Shown here: piece by piece, positions 42,820 through 50,356 of the stretch
Layout: every line of letters starts with the position of its first letter
Position numbering within the stretch: position 1 is the first letter of the stretch
Origin: Halobacillus litoralis
Lineage (GTDB): Bacteria; Bacillota; Bacilli; Bacillales; Halobacillaceae
DNA: 64,000 nucleotides
Reading direction: 5' to 3'
NCBI RefSeq assembly: GCF_009856415.1
Contig: NZ_WMEZ01000002.1
Span: 803,307-867,306, forward strand
Notes under the pieces: model-generated
What the model was told of the DNA's origin: nothing
The model's database searches: none
The model's input: only the letters and a program-made list of their open reading frames with translations
Program-made: the position numbers and the translations under genes

Positions 42820-43356
42820 ATGATGAAAATAAGGTGGATGCTTGGTATGTTGACAGCTTTTGTTTTATTCCTCAGTGCCTGTGGACTTTCAGAGACAGAA
42901 GAAGTAGACCAGAATGAAGTGGAAGCAGAAGCATCCGATCCGGACATGAGCGGATTTGTCATGGATCAGGATGAGGACAGTATCCTGGTTGTCACACCGA
43001 TGGTTGATGGGTCAGGGGATGAAGGACGGGCGATGTGGGTCTCCGGAGCTCCTGAAGGTCTATGGGTCGGCAAACAGGTCGAGGTGTGGGTAGACGGGGA
43101 TATTGCAGAGTCCTACCCTGAACAAGCCACAGCTGAAAAAGTCCAGGAGCTTGAAATGAGCGAAGTCCAGGGAGCAGATTTAAAAGCTTCTGAAGCTCTC
43201 TCTACTGCATTATCTGAAAAAGAACCAGAAAAGGCCGATGTGCTGATTGTTTCTCTGCTTTCTTTTGATGAAGAATCCGACCAGTGGACCGTCAAGCTGG
43301 ATCGACGCGGGACAAATGAGGGCGAATGGAAAACGACCGTCAAAGATGAAAAATAG
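42820..43356 (+). CDS. Putative lipoprotein, DUF3221-like
   Basis: A 178-residue exported protein with a lipobox FLSACGL (Cys about 22) after a hydrophobic signal. An acidic linker follows, then a small beta-rich domain containing SGFVMDQDEDSILVV and LWVGKQVEVWVDGDIAESYPEQA (pattern 'G..V.V...G.I..SYP.QA'), which fits the DUF3221/YobA-type OB-like domain. Function is unknown. An in-frame GTG at 42814 overlaps the ribosome site AAGGAGTG, so I start at the ATG at 42820. It converges with the PucR gene across a short GAGCGC hairpin (43355-43380). Confidence 0.75.
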   Translation: MMKIRWMLGMLTAFVLFLSACGLSETEEVDQNEVEAEASDPDMSGFVMDQDEDSILVVTPMVDGSGDEGRAMWVSGAPEGLWVGKQVEVWVDGDIAESYPEQATAEKVQELEMSEVQGADLKASEALSTALSEKEPEKADVLIVSLLSFDEESDQWTVKLDRRGTNEGEWKTTVKDEK

Positions 43357-43378
43357 AGCGCCATCCCAAGGGAGCGCT

Positions 43379-45049
43379 CTATGCATCGACTTTTTTCAGA
43401 AGCCATAATCTTACACTCAACTCCAGCAAAAAAAGATCGTCTGCATTGAGAAGAGAGAGTCCGGTCAAATGCTCAATGTTTCTCAATCTATGCAGTAAAG
43501 ATTGACGGTGCAGATTCAAGGCACGGGCCGTCTGACTGACATTGCTGTTGTATTTGTTGTAGATCATAAACGTATGAATCAGTTCGGTCTGCCGTTTCTG
43601 GTCATAATCAATCAGCTTCTCCAGTGTATCCGACACAATGGCTCCAATTTCTTCTTCGTGGGACAGCGCCATAAGCAGGCGGTTCATTCTCGTGTCACTG
43701 AAAAACGTCCGCTCCCCTTCTTCATGCTGCTGACCGATTTTCAGTGCTGTTTCTGCCTCTTCATAGCTTTTATGAAAAACCTGATAACCGCCTTTATGAC
43801 AGGAAATCCCCCAACTGATCGTAATCCCTTTCAATAACTCATGAAGCCTCCGCTCAATCAGATCGAGAAACTGATTCGCGGTTTCCCCGTAATCCGGTCG
43901 ATCCGTTTCCAAATAAACGATCACCTCCCCTTCATCAAACGTTGTCATCGTCCTCCTGTGCAGTGCATCTCCTGCATGGGTGACTTCCTTCTGAATGTAA
44001 TAATTTCGACTGTTGATTGATGACGACTTGACCTGGTGCACCGTTGAAGAGGTGCGCTCCTCCTCCGGCTGTACGAAACGGATGTGGCCGACGAGACAAA
44101 TGTAAGGCTTCTCCAAGTCATAACCAAGCAGCTGCGCTTTTGATAAAAGAGCTCTGTCCATCTCCCTTTCCTGCTTGGCTAAATCCAGCAAAAAGTTATC
44201 CTTGAGTCTAATTTCAGTCATTTCAATGGCGTTTTCTTTTACAAAATATAGCGCACAAGCGGTAAGCGCATGCTCCAAAATGTGAAGGTTTACCCACGTT
44301 AAATCCTTTTCTTCCTTAGGCTTAAACAGGATATATCCCTGTTTCTTATAGTTCGATAAAATGGTAAGCTGGTAGCATTTCTGATCACCGATTTCATAAG
44401 TTTCAATGTAATGGCGGAGCGGGTGATCACTGTCCATTTCCGTTTCTACAAGGATGCCATCCTGTGAAAGCTCATGCCCATTCAAGACATCGATGTAATA
44501 TCGATCAAAATACTGATTCGCCCGGATCTGTTTGTTATGATCACTGATGGCCGTCGGAATGCCTGTGTTCTGGTAGATGATTGATGTGATCTCCTGCAGC
44601 CCTTTCCCGTTCAGGACACAGTTGATCAACTCCTGTCGTATCTCTTCCGTCCGTTGCTGCTCCTGGCGGTTCTCCTCACTGATCAACCGTAAAACGTCCT
44701 GTAAAATATCTCCGAACCTTACCTCCCATGGTATTTCCATCACGATCAACTCATGTTTCTCCGCGAGTTTTAACACCCGATCCGGAATTTTATACAGATG
44801 ACGCCCTGTGGCAAAGGCCAGCACAGATGCTTCCGAGCGGATGACGTCCTCTACATATTCTTCAAGTGCTATTACATCATCCCCACACCCAACCCCTGTG
44901 CTTAACACAAATTCATTGTTTCTTACAAAGTTCTCTACAGGTGTTTCAATCACTGAAATCCAGTCCACCTGGCGATGATACATATCCGTCTGCACTTTCG
45001 CTTTTTCGAGCACGGGAAGTTTTAAGACTTCCTCCACAGCAACCCCCAT
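43379..45049 (-). CDS. PucR-family transcriptional regulator of ectoine utilisation
   Basis: A 556-residue regulator. The N-terminal PucR domain (about 1-125) begins EEVLKLPVLEKAKV; the middle region is GGDEF/GAF-like; and the C-terminal PucR helix-turn-helix (about 490-550) has NKYNSNVSQTARALNLHRQSLLHRLRNIE (its key residues N-S-N-T-A-L-H-R-L are in place). PucR proteins usually activate catabolic genes in response to intermediates. The gene follows eutB by 17 bases on the same strand, so it probably controls the (hydroxy)ectoine genes; the known proteobacterial regulator EnuR belongs to a different family. The ATG at 45049 follows GGGGGAGGAG; a GTG two codons before overlaps it. Confidence 0.85.
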   Translation of the reverse strand: MGVAVEEVLKLPVLEKAKVQTDMYHRQVDWISVIETPVENFVRNNEFVLSTGVGCGDDVIALEEYVEDVIRSEASVLAFATGRHLYKIPDRVLKLAEKHELIVMEIPWEVRFGDILQDVLRLISEENRQEQQRTEEIRQELINCVLNGKGLQEITSIIYQNTGIPTAISDHNKQIRANQYFDRYYIDVLNGHELSQDGILVETEMDSDHPLRHYIETYEIGDQKCYQLTILSNYKKQGYILFKPKEEKDLTWVNLHILEHALTACALYFVKENAIEMTEIRLKDNFLLDLAKQEREMDRALLSKAQLLGYDLEKPYICLVGHIRFVQPEEERTSSTVHQVKSSSINSRNYYIQKEVTHAGDALHRRTMTTFDEGEVIVYLETDRPDYGETANQFLDLIERRLHELLKGITISWGISCHKGGYQVFHKSYEEAETALKIGQQHEEGERTFFSDTRMNRLLMALSHEEEIGAIVSDTLEKLIDYDQKRQTELIHTFMIYNKYNSNVSQTARALNLHRQSLLHRLRNIEHLTGLSLLNADDLFLLELSVRLWLLKKVDA

Positions 45050-45066
45050 CTCCACTCCTCCCCCAC

Positions 45067-46032
45067 CTACAATTTAGCCAAAAGACTTGTGACCACATCA
45101 TGGTCGATATTGTTTCCGGTCATGACGACAACGACATTTTTACCGCGTAGATCATTACAATGAAGCACATGCCCGATCCCGGTTGCCGCCGCTCCTTCCA
45201 CAACCATCTTATGATGCTCAAGGGTAAAGATCAGTCCTTCTTCAATCTGCGCCTCTTCCAAAAGCACTCCCTTGTCCATATAAGCTTTCGTCATTGGAAA
45301 TGTGTAACGGTTCTTGGTCCCAATTCCTCCAAGGAGGCTGTCTGCCAAGGTATAAGACTCCTCTAGAGTGACAGGCTTCCCCTTCGCGAGGCTTTCCTGC
45401 ATGACCGCTCCCTTCTTCATCGTCACACCTGTCACTCGTATAGAAGATTCTATTGATTTCATCACAAAAGCAATGCCCGACAACAATCCACCACCAGACA
45501 AGGGAATGATCACTTCATCGACCTCAGGACACTGCTCCATGATTTCAAGCGCAATCGTACCTTGACCGGCAATGATTTCCCGATCATCAAAAGGTTTGAT
45601 TACCGTCATTCCTTCGTCTCTTTCCAGTTCAGCACACCTTTCTTCCGCTTCATCTTGGCTGCTGCCGACGACTTCCACAGACGCTTGCAACTTTTCAAGA
45701 CGATTCACCTTTGCCTTTGGAACACGATTCGATATACACACGGTACAAGGAATACCTATCTCTGCCGCAACATAAGCGACAGAGATGCCATGGTTCCCTG
45801 TTGAAAAAGTGGTCACCCCTTTTTTCAGATCCTCCTCTGTGAGAGATAAAATCTTATTGGCAGCCCCTCTGAGCTTAAATGAACCTGTAGGATGGGTATG
45901 CTCAAGCTTCAAGTGAACACGAGCTCCTGTGTGCTCGGAAAGTGGTTCTGAGTACAGGATAGGAGTGGATTGAACAAACGAAGAGATACGCTTCTTCGCT
46001 TCCCAAACCTCTTTAAAAGAAAGAACGGTCAT
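45067..46032 (-). CDS. eutB: EutB-like threonine dehydratase-family PLP enzyme
   Basis: A fold-type II PLP enzyme of 321 residues. It has the Lys in HPTGSFKLRGAAN (about 47-59), the substrate loop FSTGNHGISVAY (about 75-86) and the phosphate-binding PLSGGGLLSGIA (about 178-189). There is no C-terminal ACT domain, as in catabolic dehydratases. It resembles the threonine dehydratase-like protein EutB of hydroxyectoine clusters, which is thought to act on a beta-hydroxy intermediate. The presence of eutC and doeA in the same locus supports this; an ordinary threonine/serine dehydratase is the alternative. The ATG at 46032 follows GGGGGACGTTAGGA; the frame runs 36 codons further upstream without a ribosome site. 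Confidence 0.78.
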   Translation of the reverse strand: MTVLSFKEVWEAKKRISSFVQSTPILYSEPLSEHTGARVHLKLEHTHPTGSFKLRGAANKILSLTEEDLKKGVTTFSTGNHGISVAYVAAEIGIPCTVCISNRVPKAKVNRLEKLQASVEVVGSSQDEAEERCAELERDEGMTVIKPFDDREIIAGQGTIALEIMEQCPEVDEVIIPLSGGGLLSGIAFVMKSIESSIRVTGVTMKKGAVMQESLAKGKPVTLEESYTLADSLLGGIGTKNRYTFPMTKAYMDKGVLLEEAQIEEGLIFTLEHHKMVVEGAAATGIGHVLHCNDLRGKNVVVVMTGNNIDHDVVTSLLAKL

Positions 46033-46230
46033 TCCTAACGTCCCCCTTGTAGTAAGTTTATGGAAACCAGTTTTTGAATTTTCAGTTATTTTAATTATAG
46101 TGGAACAACCCCTTAATTTTAAAGAGATAATAATTTTCACTAGGGATTTGAGGGAATCTTCTAGCTAAGCGGTTATATGTGGTGTTATGCGCCACTTTTT
46201 GGCGTGTACCGTTTGATAATAAAAGGTAAA

Positions 46231-46263
46231 AAAAAGAACAGATGCCGAGTGCATCTGTTCTTT
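46231..46263 (-). terminator. Terminator of asnB
   Basis: AAAGAACAGATGC/GCATCTGTTCTTT stem with a five-base loop next to the stop at 46268. Confidence 0.92.
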
Positions 46264-46267
46264 CTAA

Positions 46268-47773
46268 TTATGCTGTAGCCCATTTGCCTACGGTGTGGAG
46301 CATTTTTTCTTCTGGGAAATGGTCTCTGAAAATTTGATAATAGAACATTTCCTGCTTGGATCGTAGATCAACAGGTGCTTCGGCTTGCACCTTTTCAAAT
46401 GTTTCATCTGTAATTGTTCTTTCAGCATGAAGCTCGAGCAAGTCCAATGCACCGCTTCCTTCTGAGAATTCCGCTTTCTTACGCCATAATACTTCATCAG
46501 GAATGATACCATCGAATGCTTTTCGAAGCAGCCATTTTTCCATGCGGTCTTTTTTGTGAACTTTCAAGCCGGCAGGGATCTGCAGGGCATTTTCCACAAC
46601 ATCCAAGTCGAGAAATGGCACACGAAGTTCAATGGAATGCGCCATGCTCATGCGATCGGCTCGCTGCAGATTAACGTGGTGAAGAGTATTCAATACACGA
46701 ATGATCTCCTTGTTCATGGATGCGGTATCCTGATATTTTTCCATATACGCATATCCAGCGAATAATTCATCGGCTCCTTCTCCAGATAAAATCACTTTTA
46801 CGTGTTGGGATGCGAGTTTAGACACAAAGTAATTTGGGATCGCACTACGCACAAGGGAAGGCTCGTAAGACTCCAGGTGATAAATGACATCTGAAACAGC
46901 CTCAATTAATACTTCTTCTGTATAAATATATTCATAATGCTCGGTGCCAAGCGCTTTAGCAACCGTACGAGCGTTGATAATATCTGCACTGCCTTCAGCT
47001 CCCACACAGAAGGATTTTAAAGGCTTGTCCCCTTCCTTCTGCTGGTCAGCGATGGCGGCAATCAAACTACTGTCCAAACCACCACTAAGCAGTACGCCTA
47101 CTTCAACATCTGCCATCCGTCTTTTTCGAACCGCTTCGTTCATGGTTTCTTTTATAGAAGTAAACACTTCAGTCATCTCATGTTCTGTGTAAGACTTCTG
47201 CGGGGACTGGATTTTCCGGTAGCATACAAAACCATGTTCCGGTGTGAAATAATGGCCGTGAGGAAACTCTTTCGCCTCATCCACAAAAGATTCGATTGCT
47301 TTCAATTCCGATGAAAAAACATACTGCCCGTCGCGATCTTTTCCGTAATAAAGCGGCTTGATCCCAAGCGTATCACGGGCTACGACAAACGAACCGTTGT
47401 CCTCATCTGCGATGAAAAACGCGAACATGCCATCAAGTTGATGAATAGCTTCTGGCCCTTGTTTTTCGACTAATTTCAGAGCCACTTCACTGTCCGACTT
47501 TGTGAGAAAAGAGACATCCTTCGCTAAGGACTCTTTAATGGCGGCATAATTGTAAATCTCACCATTGCAGACGATCCAACGTTTTTTATCTTCGTTATGA
47601 ATCGGCTGGATGCCATCCTCAAGTCCGATGATCGATAAGCGGCGGTGCCCAAGATGAACACGATCGGTAACCACTGACTTTCCTTCATCTGGACCACGAT
47701 GGTAAAGCAGTTCCAGCACCTCATTCATTTGTTTTTCACTCATCTCTCCTTGTGTCACGAAAATCCCACACAT
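46268..47773 (-). CDS. asnB: Asparagine synthetase (glutamine-hydrolysing)
   Basis: Makes asparagine from aspartate, glutamine and ATP. The 501 residues consist of an N-terminal class II amidotransferase (Cys2 nucleophile in MCGIFV; RLSIIGL about 50; CNGEIYNY about 69) and a synthetase domain with the PP-loop LLSGGLDSSLIAAIA (about 229-243) and SGEGADELFAGY (about 332). It is shorter than the three B. subtilis asparagine synthetases (over 600) and closer to enteric AsnB. AGGAGG is about eleven bases before the ATG. I see no T-box leader in 47774-47964. Confidence 0.92.
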   Translation of the reverse strand: MCGIFVTQGEMSEKQMNEVLELLYHRGPDEGKSVVTDRVHLGHRRLSIIGLEDGIQPIHNEDKKRWIVCNGEIYNYAAIKESLAKDVSFLTKSDSEVALKLVEKQGPEAIHQLDGMFAFFIADEDNGSFVVARDTLGIKPLYYGKDRDGQYVFSSELKAIESFVDEAKEFPHGHYFTPEHGFVCYRKIQSPQKSYTEHEMTEVFTSIKETMNEAVRKRRMADVEVGVLLSGGLDSSLIAAIADQQKEGDKPLKSFCVGAEGSADIINARTVAKALGTEHYEYIYTEEVLIEAVSDVIYHLESYEPSLVRSAIPNYFVSKLASQHVKVILSGEGADELFAGYAYMEKYQDTASMNKEIIRVLNTLHHVNLQRADRMSMAHSIELRVPFLDLDVVENALQIPAGLKVHKKDRMEKWLLRKAFDGIIPDEVLWRKKAEFSEGSGALDLLELHAERTITDETFEKVQAEAPVDLRSKQEMFYYQIFRDHFPEEKMLHTVGKWATA

Positions 47774-47964
47774 AAGTATTAAAGACCTCCTAAGTTTGCA
47801 TGCATGATTGGCATACGACTCAGGCTACGCTTTTTTTGTGTGTTCATCAAATCGGGTTTGCAAGCAAATGAAAGCAAAACAAGCGAAATCCAGAAAAAGG
47901 AGACAGATAGAATAGACATTCGTGGAATGGACCTTCATTCAGGTGGAATCCTCTATCTTCATGC

Positions 47965-48001
47965 AAAAAACCTCCAGCTTCGTTTTATGCTGAAGGTTTT
48001 T
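47965..48001 (-). terminator. Terminator overlapping the end of fic
   Basis: AAAAACCTCCAGC with GCTGAAGGTTTTT; on the minus strand the hairpin starts inside the last codons of the Fic gene and ends with T-run. Confidence 0.75.
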
Positions 48002-48593
48002 GATAAGTAGATAAGGAACGACTGATCACTTGAGCAAGTGGACGCACATCTTTGACAGATTGAACACTGGCTTGAAAGATTTCCTCAGGCGGTACCGCTG
48101 ACCAATCCAGATGGTACCCCGCTTCCAATGCTAAGATGCGAATGAACTCCCGCAAACTCCTCCCATTCCCTTCTCGGAAAGGATGGAGAACATTAATTTC
48201 TGACATGTAGTAAACCAATTTCTCTACAACCAGGACCCTGTTCATCCTTTTCCAATCTTCTCTCATCAACTGTTGAAATATGGGCTCAGCCGCATCGTAA
48301 ATGAACCTGGCTTGAGCAAAAGAAAATCCATCCTTCGTAATGTTTTCTGTTCGTATTTCTCCAGCAAACGGGTAAAGATCTGAAAATAGCCGCGCATGGA
48401 TCCTCTGTAAATGACGCAAGTCGAAATCCCCTTCAACCGGGGTAGATTGAAGCTCCGCAAGCCTTTGGGCTGTAAACATCGTCTCCAAGGCTGTCAATTG
48501 TTTTTCATCCTTAATATCATAATGATTAATTAAAACGTTTGACCCCGGATAACAATACTTCGACTTTTCATTCCCGTACCTCGTGTCAGGCAT
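47985..48593 (-). CDS. Fic-family protein (AMP-transferase toxin)
   Basis: A Fic/DOC-fold protein of 202 residues. The active-site motif HPFREGNGRS (about 134-143) is the full consensus HxFx(D/E)GNGRxxR with Arg following, and a flap strand FSFAQARFIY precedes it. Active Fic proteins transfer AMP (or another nucleotide moiety) to target proteins such as gyrase and topoisomerase IV. There is no intrinsic inhibitory helix at the N-terminus; inhibition would come from the 59-residue VbhA-like protein encoded just upstream, whose stop overlaps this start by eight bases. The ATG at 48593 (MPDTRYG) is preferred over a frame start 13 codons earlier inside the antitoxin gene. Confidence 0.9.
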   Translation of the reverse strand: MPDTRYGNEKSKYCYPGSNVLINHYDIKDEKQLTALETMFTAQRLAELQSTPVEGDFDLRHLQRIHARLFSDLYPFAGEIRTENITKDGFSFAQARFIYDAAEPIFQQLMREDWKRMNRVLVVEKLVYYMSEINVLHPFREGNGRSLREFIRILALEAGYHLDWSAVPPEEIFQASVQSVKDVRPLAQVISRSLSTYQKPSA

Positions 48594-48765
48594 GACGAGC
48601 CAGTTCCAACGCCCGTGTGACGAACTCCTCATGAGAGATCTCTCCTGTCAGGCACTTTTTCACAAGCAATTTCTGCTTTTTACTCAAGCGGTCTCCCTCG
48701 ACAGCAAGAGAAGCCAAGGCCGGGCGCATAAGTAATTCGACTTCTTCCTCGGAACGTACGGTCAT
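48586..48765 (-). CDS. VbhA-like antitoxin of the Fic toxin
   Basis: A 59-residue protein found by reading the minus strand: it begins MTVRSEEEVELL and ends ELARHA. It contains SLAVEG (residues 19-24), matching the inhibitory motif (S/T)xxxE(G/N) of class I Fic antitoxins, in which the Glu blocks the ATP gamma-phosphate site of Fic. The following LSKKQKLLVKKCLTGEISHE fits the VbhA family pattern (...L..G.IS.EE). GGAGGG lies about six bases before the ATG. The stop overlaps the fic ATG (ATGCCTGA), the usual order antitoxin then toxin. Confidence 0.85.
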   Translation of the reverse strand: MTVRSEEEVELLMRPALASLAVEGDRLSKKQKLLVKKCLTGEISHEEFVTRALELARHA

Positions 48766-48844
48766 CCAATCCCTCCGAACTTTAATGATATCCTCTACAT
48801 TCCATTATACTACATATGGAGGGTTTATAGACGATGAAACCCTG

Positions 48845-49681
48845 TCAGGAAGTCTTTTTCTTGCCAGATGTTGTCGTCTTTTTCTTCGTTGTTTTCTTCT
48901 TCTTCGACCCTTTCGTTTTCTCCAACGACTTTTCCAAAGCATCCATTAAGTTCGTCACATTATCCGGCTTCGGCTTATCTTTGGCCGTCGTAACTTCTTC
49001 ATTGTTTTTCTTCGCTTCAATCAGTTCCATAAGTGCTGTTCGGTATTCATCTTTATATTTTTCAGGATCGAATTCAGCCGTTAACTGATCGATCAACGTA
49101 ACAGCCGTACTCAATTCTTTCTTGCTTAATTCCGTTTCTTCCGGAACATTCGGCACATCCTGAACAGATCTGACCTCATCAGGATAATGAATCGTTTCCA
49201 TGACCAGCGTATTCTCATACACCCGGACAATCGCCAGTTGTTCCTTGGAGCGGATGATGATTTTAGCAATCCCGATCTTCTCGGTATCTCCGAGCGCCTG
49301 ACGAAGTAGGCTGTAAGCTTTTGACCCTCCTTCGCTTGGGGAGATGAAATAACTCCGTTCAAAATAGATTGGATCGATCTCTTCTAACTTCACAAAATCG
49401 ATGATCTCCACCGCTTTGTCTTCCTGTTCTTTTTTCAATTGTTCCAGGTCTTCTTTATCTAAAACAACAAACTTATTCTTCGCATATTCATAAGCTTTGA
49501 CGATTTCTTCACTCTCAATTTCCCGCTCACATACCGGACAACGTTTCTCATATTCGACCGGTGATTTACATTCTTCATGAAGCTGACGCAGTTTAATATC
49601 CTTGTTCTCTGTTGCTGCATGCAGTTTCACCGGAATATTCACTAATCCGAAGCTGATGGTCCCTTTCCACATCGTGTGCAT
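48845..49681 (-). CDS. ku: Ku protein, non-homologous end joining
   Basis: Binds DNA ends as a homodimer and recruits LigD. The 278 residues start MHTMWKGTISFGLVNIPV, followed by the zinc-free bacterial Ku core (about 1-200) with PVEYEKRCPVCEREI (about 43-57). The C-terminus is a long Lys/Thr-rich tail (about 250-278), as in Ku proteins that slide along DNA. It diverges from ligD with about 675 bases between, occupied by composite repeat 3. AAAGGAG is nine bases before the ATG at 49681. Confidence 0.95.
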   Translation of the reverse strand: MHTMWKGTISFGLVNIPVKLHAATENKDIKLRQLHEECKSPVEYEKRCPVCEREIESEEIVKAYEYAKNKFVVLDKEDLEQLKKEQEDKAVEIIDFVKLEEIDPIYFERSYFISPSEGGSKAYSLLRQALGDTEKIGIAKIIIRSKEQLAIVRVYENTLVMETIHYPDEVRSVQDVPNVPEETELSKKELSTAVTLIDQLTAEFDPEKYKDEYRTALMELIEAKKNNEEVTTAKDKPKPDNVTNLMDALEKSLEKTKGSKKKKTTKKKTTTSGKKKTS

Positions 49682-49783
49682 ACCGACCACTCCTTTTTCC
49701 TATAGGTTTCACGAGATCTTCGAAAAATATGTTTCTCATCCATGGATAAACTACATAAAAAAGCCCAACCTATTCAACAAAAT

Positions 49784-50315
49784 GGCAGTATTGTGGAAGA
49801 CTTGGATTCGAGATGTTTCGGGGTTCGTTGCTGAGTTAAGCGTCAGGGGTGGTTGGGAAGCAACTCGCTTTCCTGTGGGGGAGCGCCGAGCTTCCTCGGA
49901 CTGCGTCCTGCGGGATCTCGCCTATCTCCTTCTCCCACGGGAGTCTCGCAGCTTCCCAACCACCCCATTCGATGAGTGTGAAAAACGAACCCCTACACTT
50001 AGAAGGAGCTTCTTCCAACCTCCTTGTCCAGGAGTCATAAAGCGCGCTTTAACAGCATTTCAATAGGGGATCCGCAGACTTTTGCATTTCGACAGAGCTT
50101 GGGAACTCCGCTATTCGTAGTAGTAGTTTCGAGACACTGAATATGGCAAAGGGGCGGAGGGGGATGGCGAGACTCCTGCGGGAAAAAAGTGCATGGTGAG
50201 ACCCCACAGGACGCAGTCCGAGGAGGCTCACCGCGCTCCCGCGGAAAGCGAGCTATTCCCCGCAGCCCCCATCCACTCAACAAAAGTCTCGAAACTGAGT
50301 CTTCAAGAATAGGGA
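49784..50315. repeat. Composite hairpin repeat 3 (B unit inverted + A unit)
   Basis: The reverse complement of the A-B order at 12865 and 29640. Inverted ends are GAAGACTTGGATTCGAGA (49796-49813) and TCTCGAAACTGAGTCTTC (50287-50304). The B stem GGGGTGGTTGGGAAGC (49846-49861) pairs perfectly with 49951-49966. A unit: 50121-50304. The 509-base element fills most of the region between the divergent ku and ligD genes. Confidence 0.88.
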
Positions 50316-50356
50316 GCTTTTGTTTAAGAGAGCTGAATTGAAAGGAGTTGGTGGAG

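Noticed and set aside
47774..47964. T-box leader for asnB
   Set aside because: I looked for the T-box core sequence and an antiterminator before asnB and found neither.
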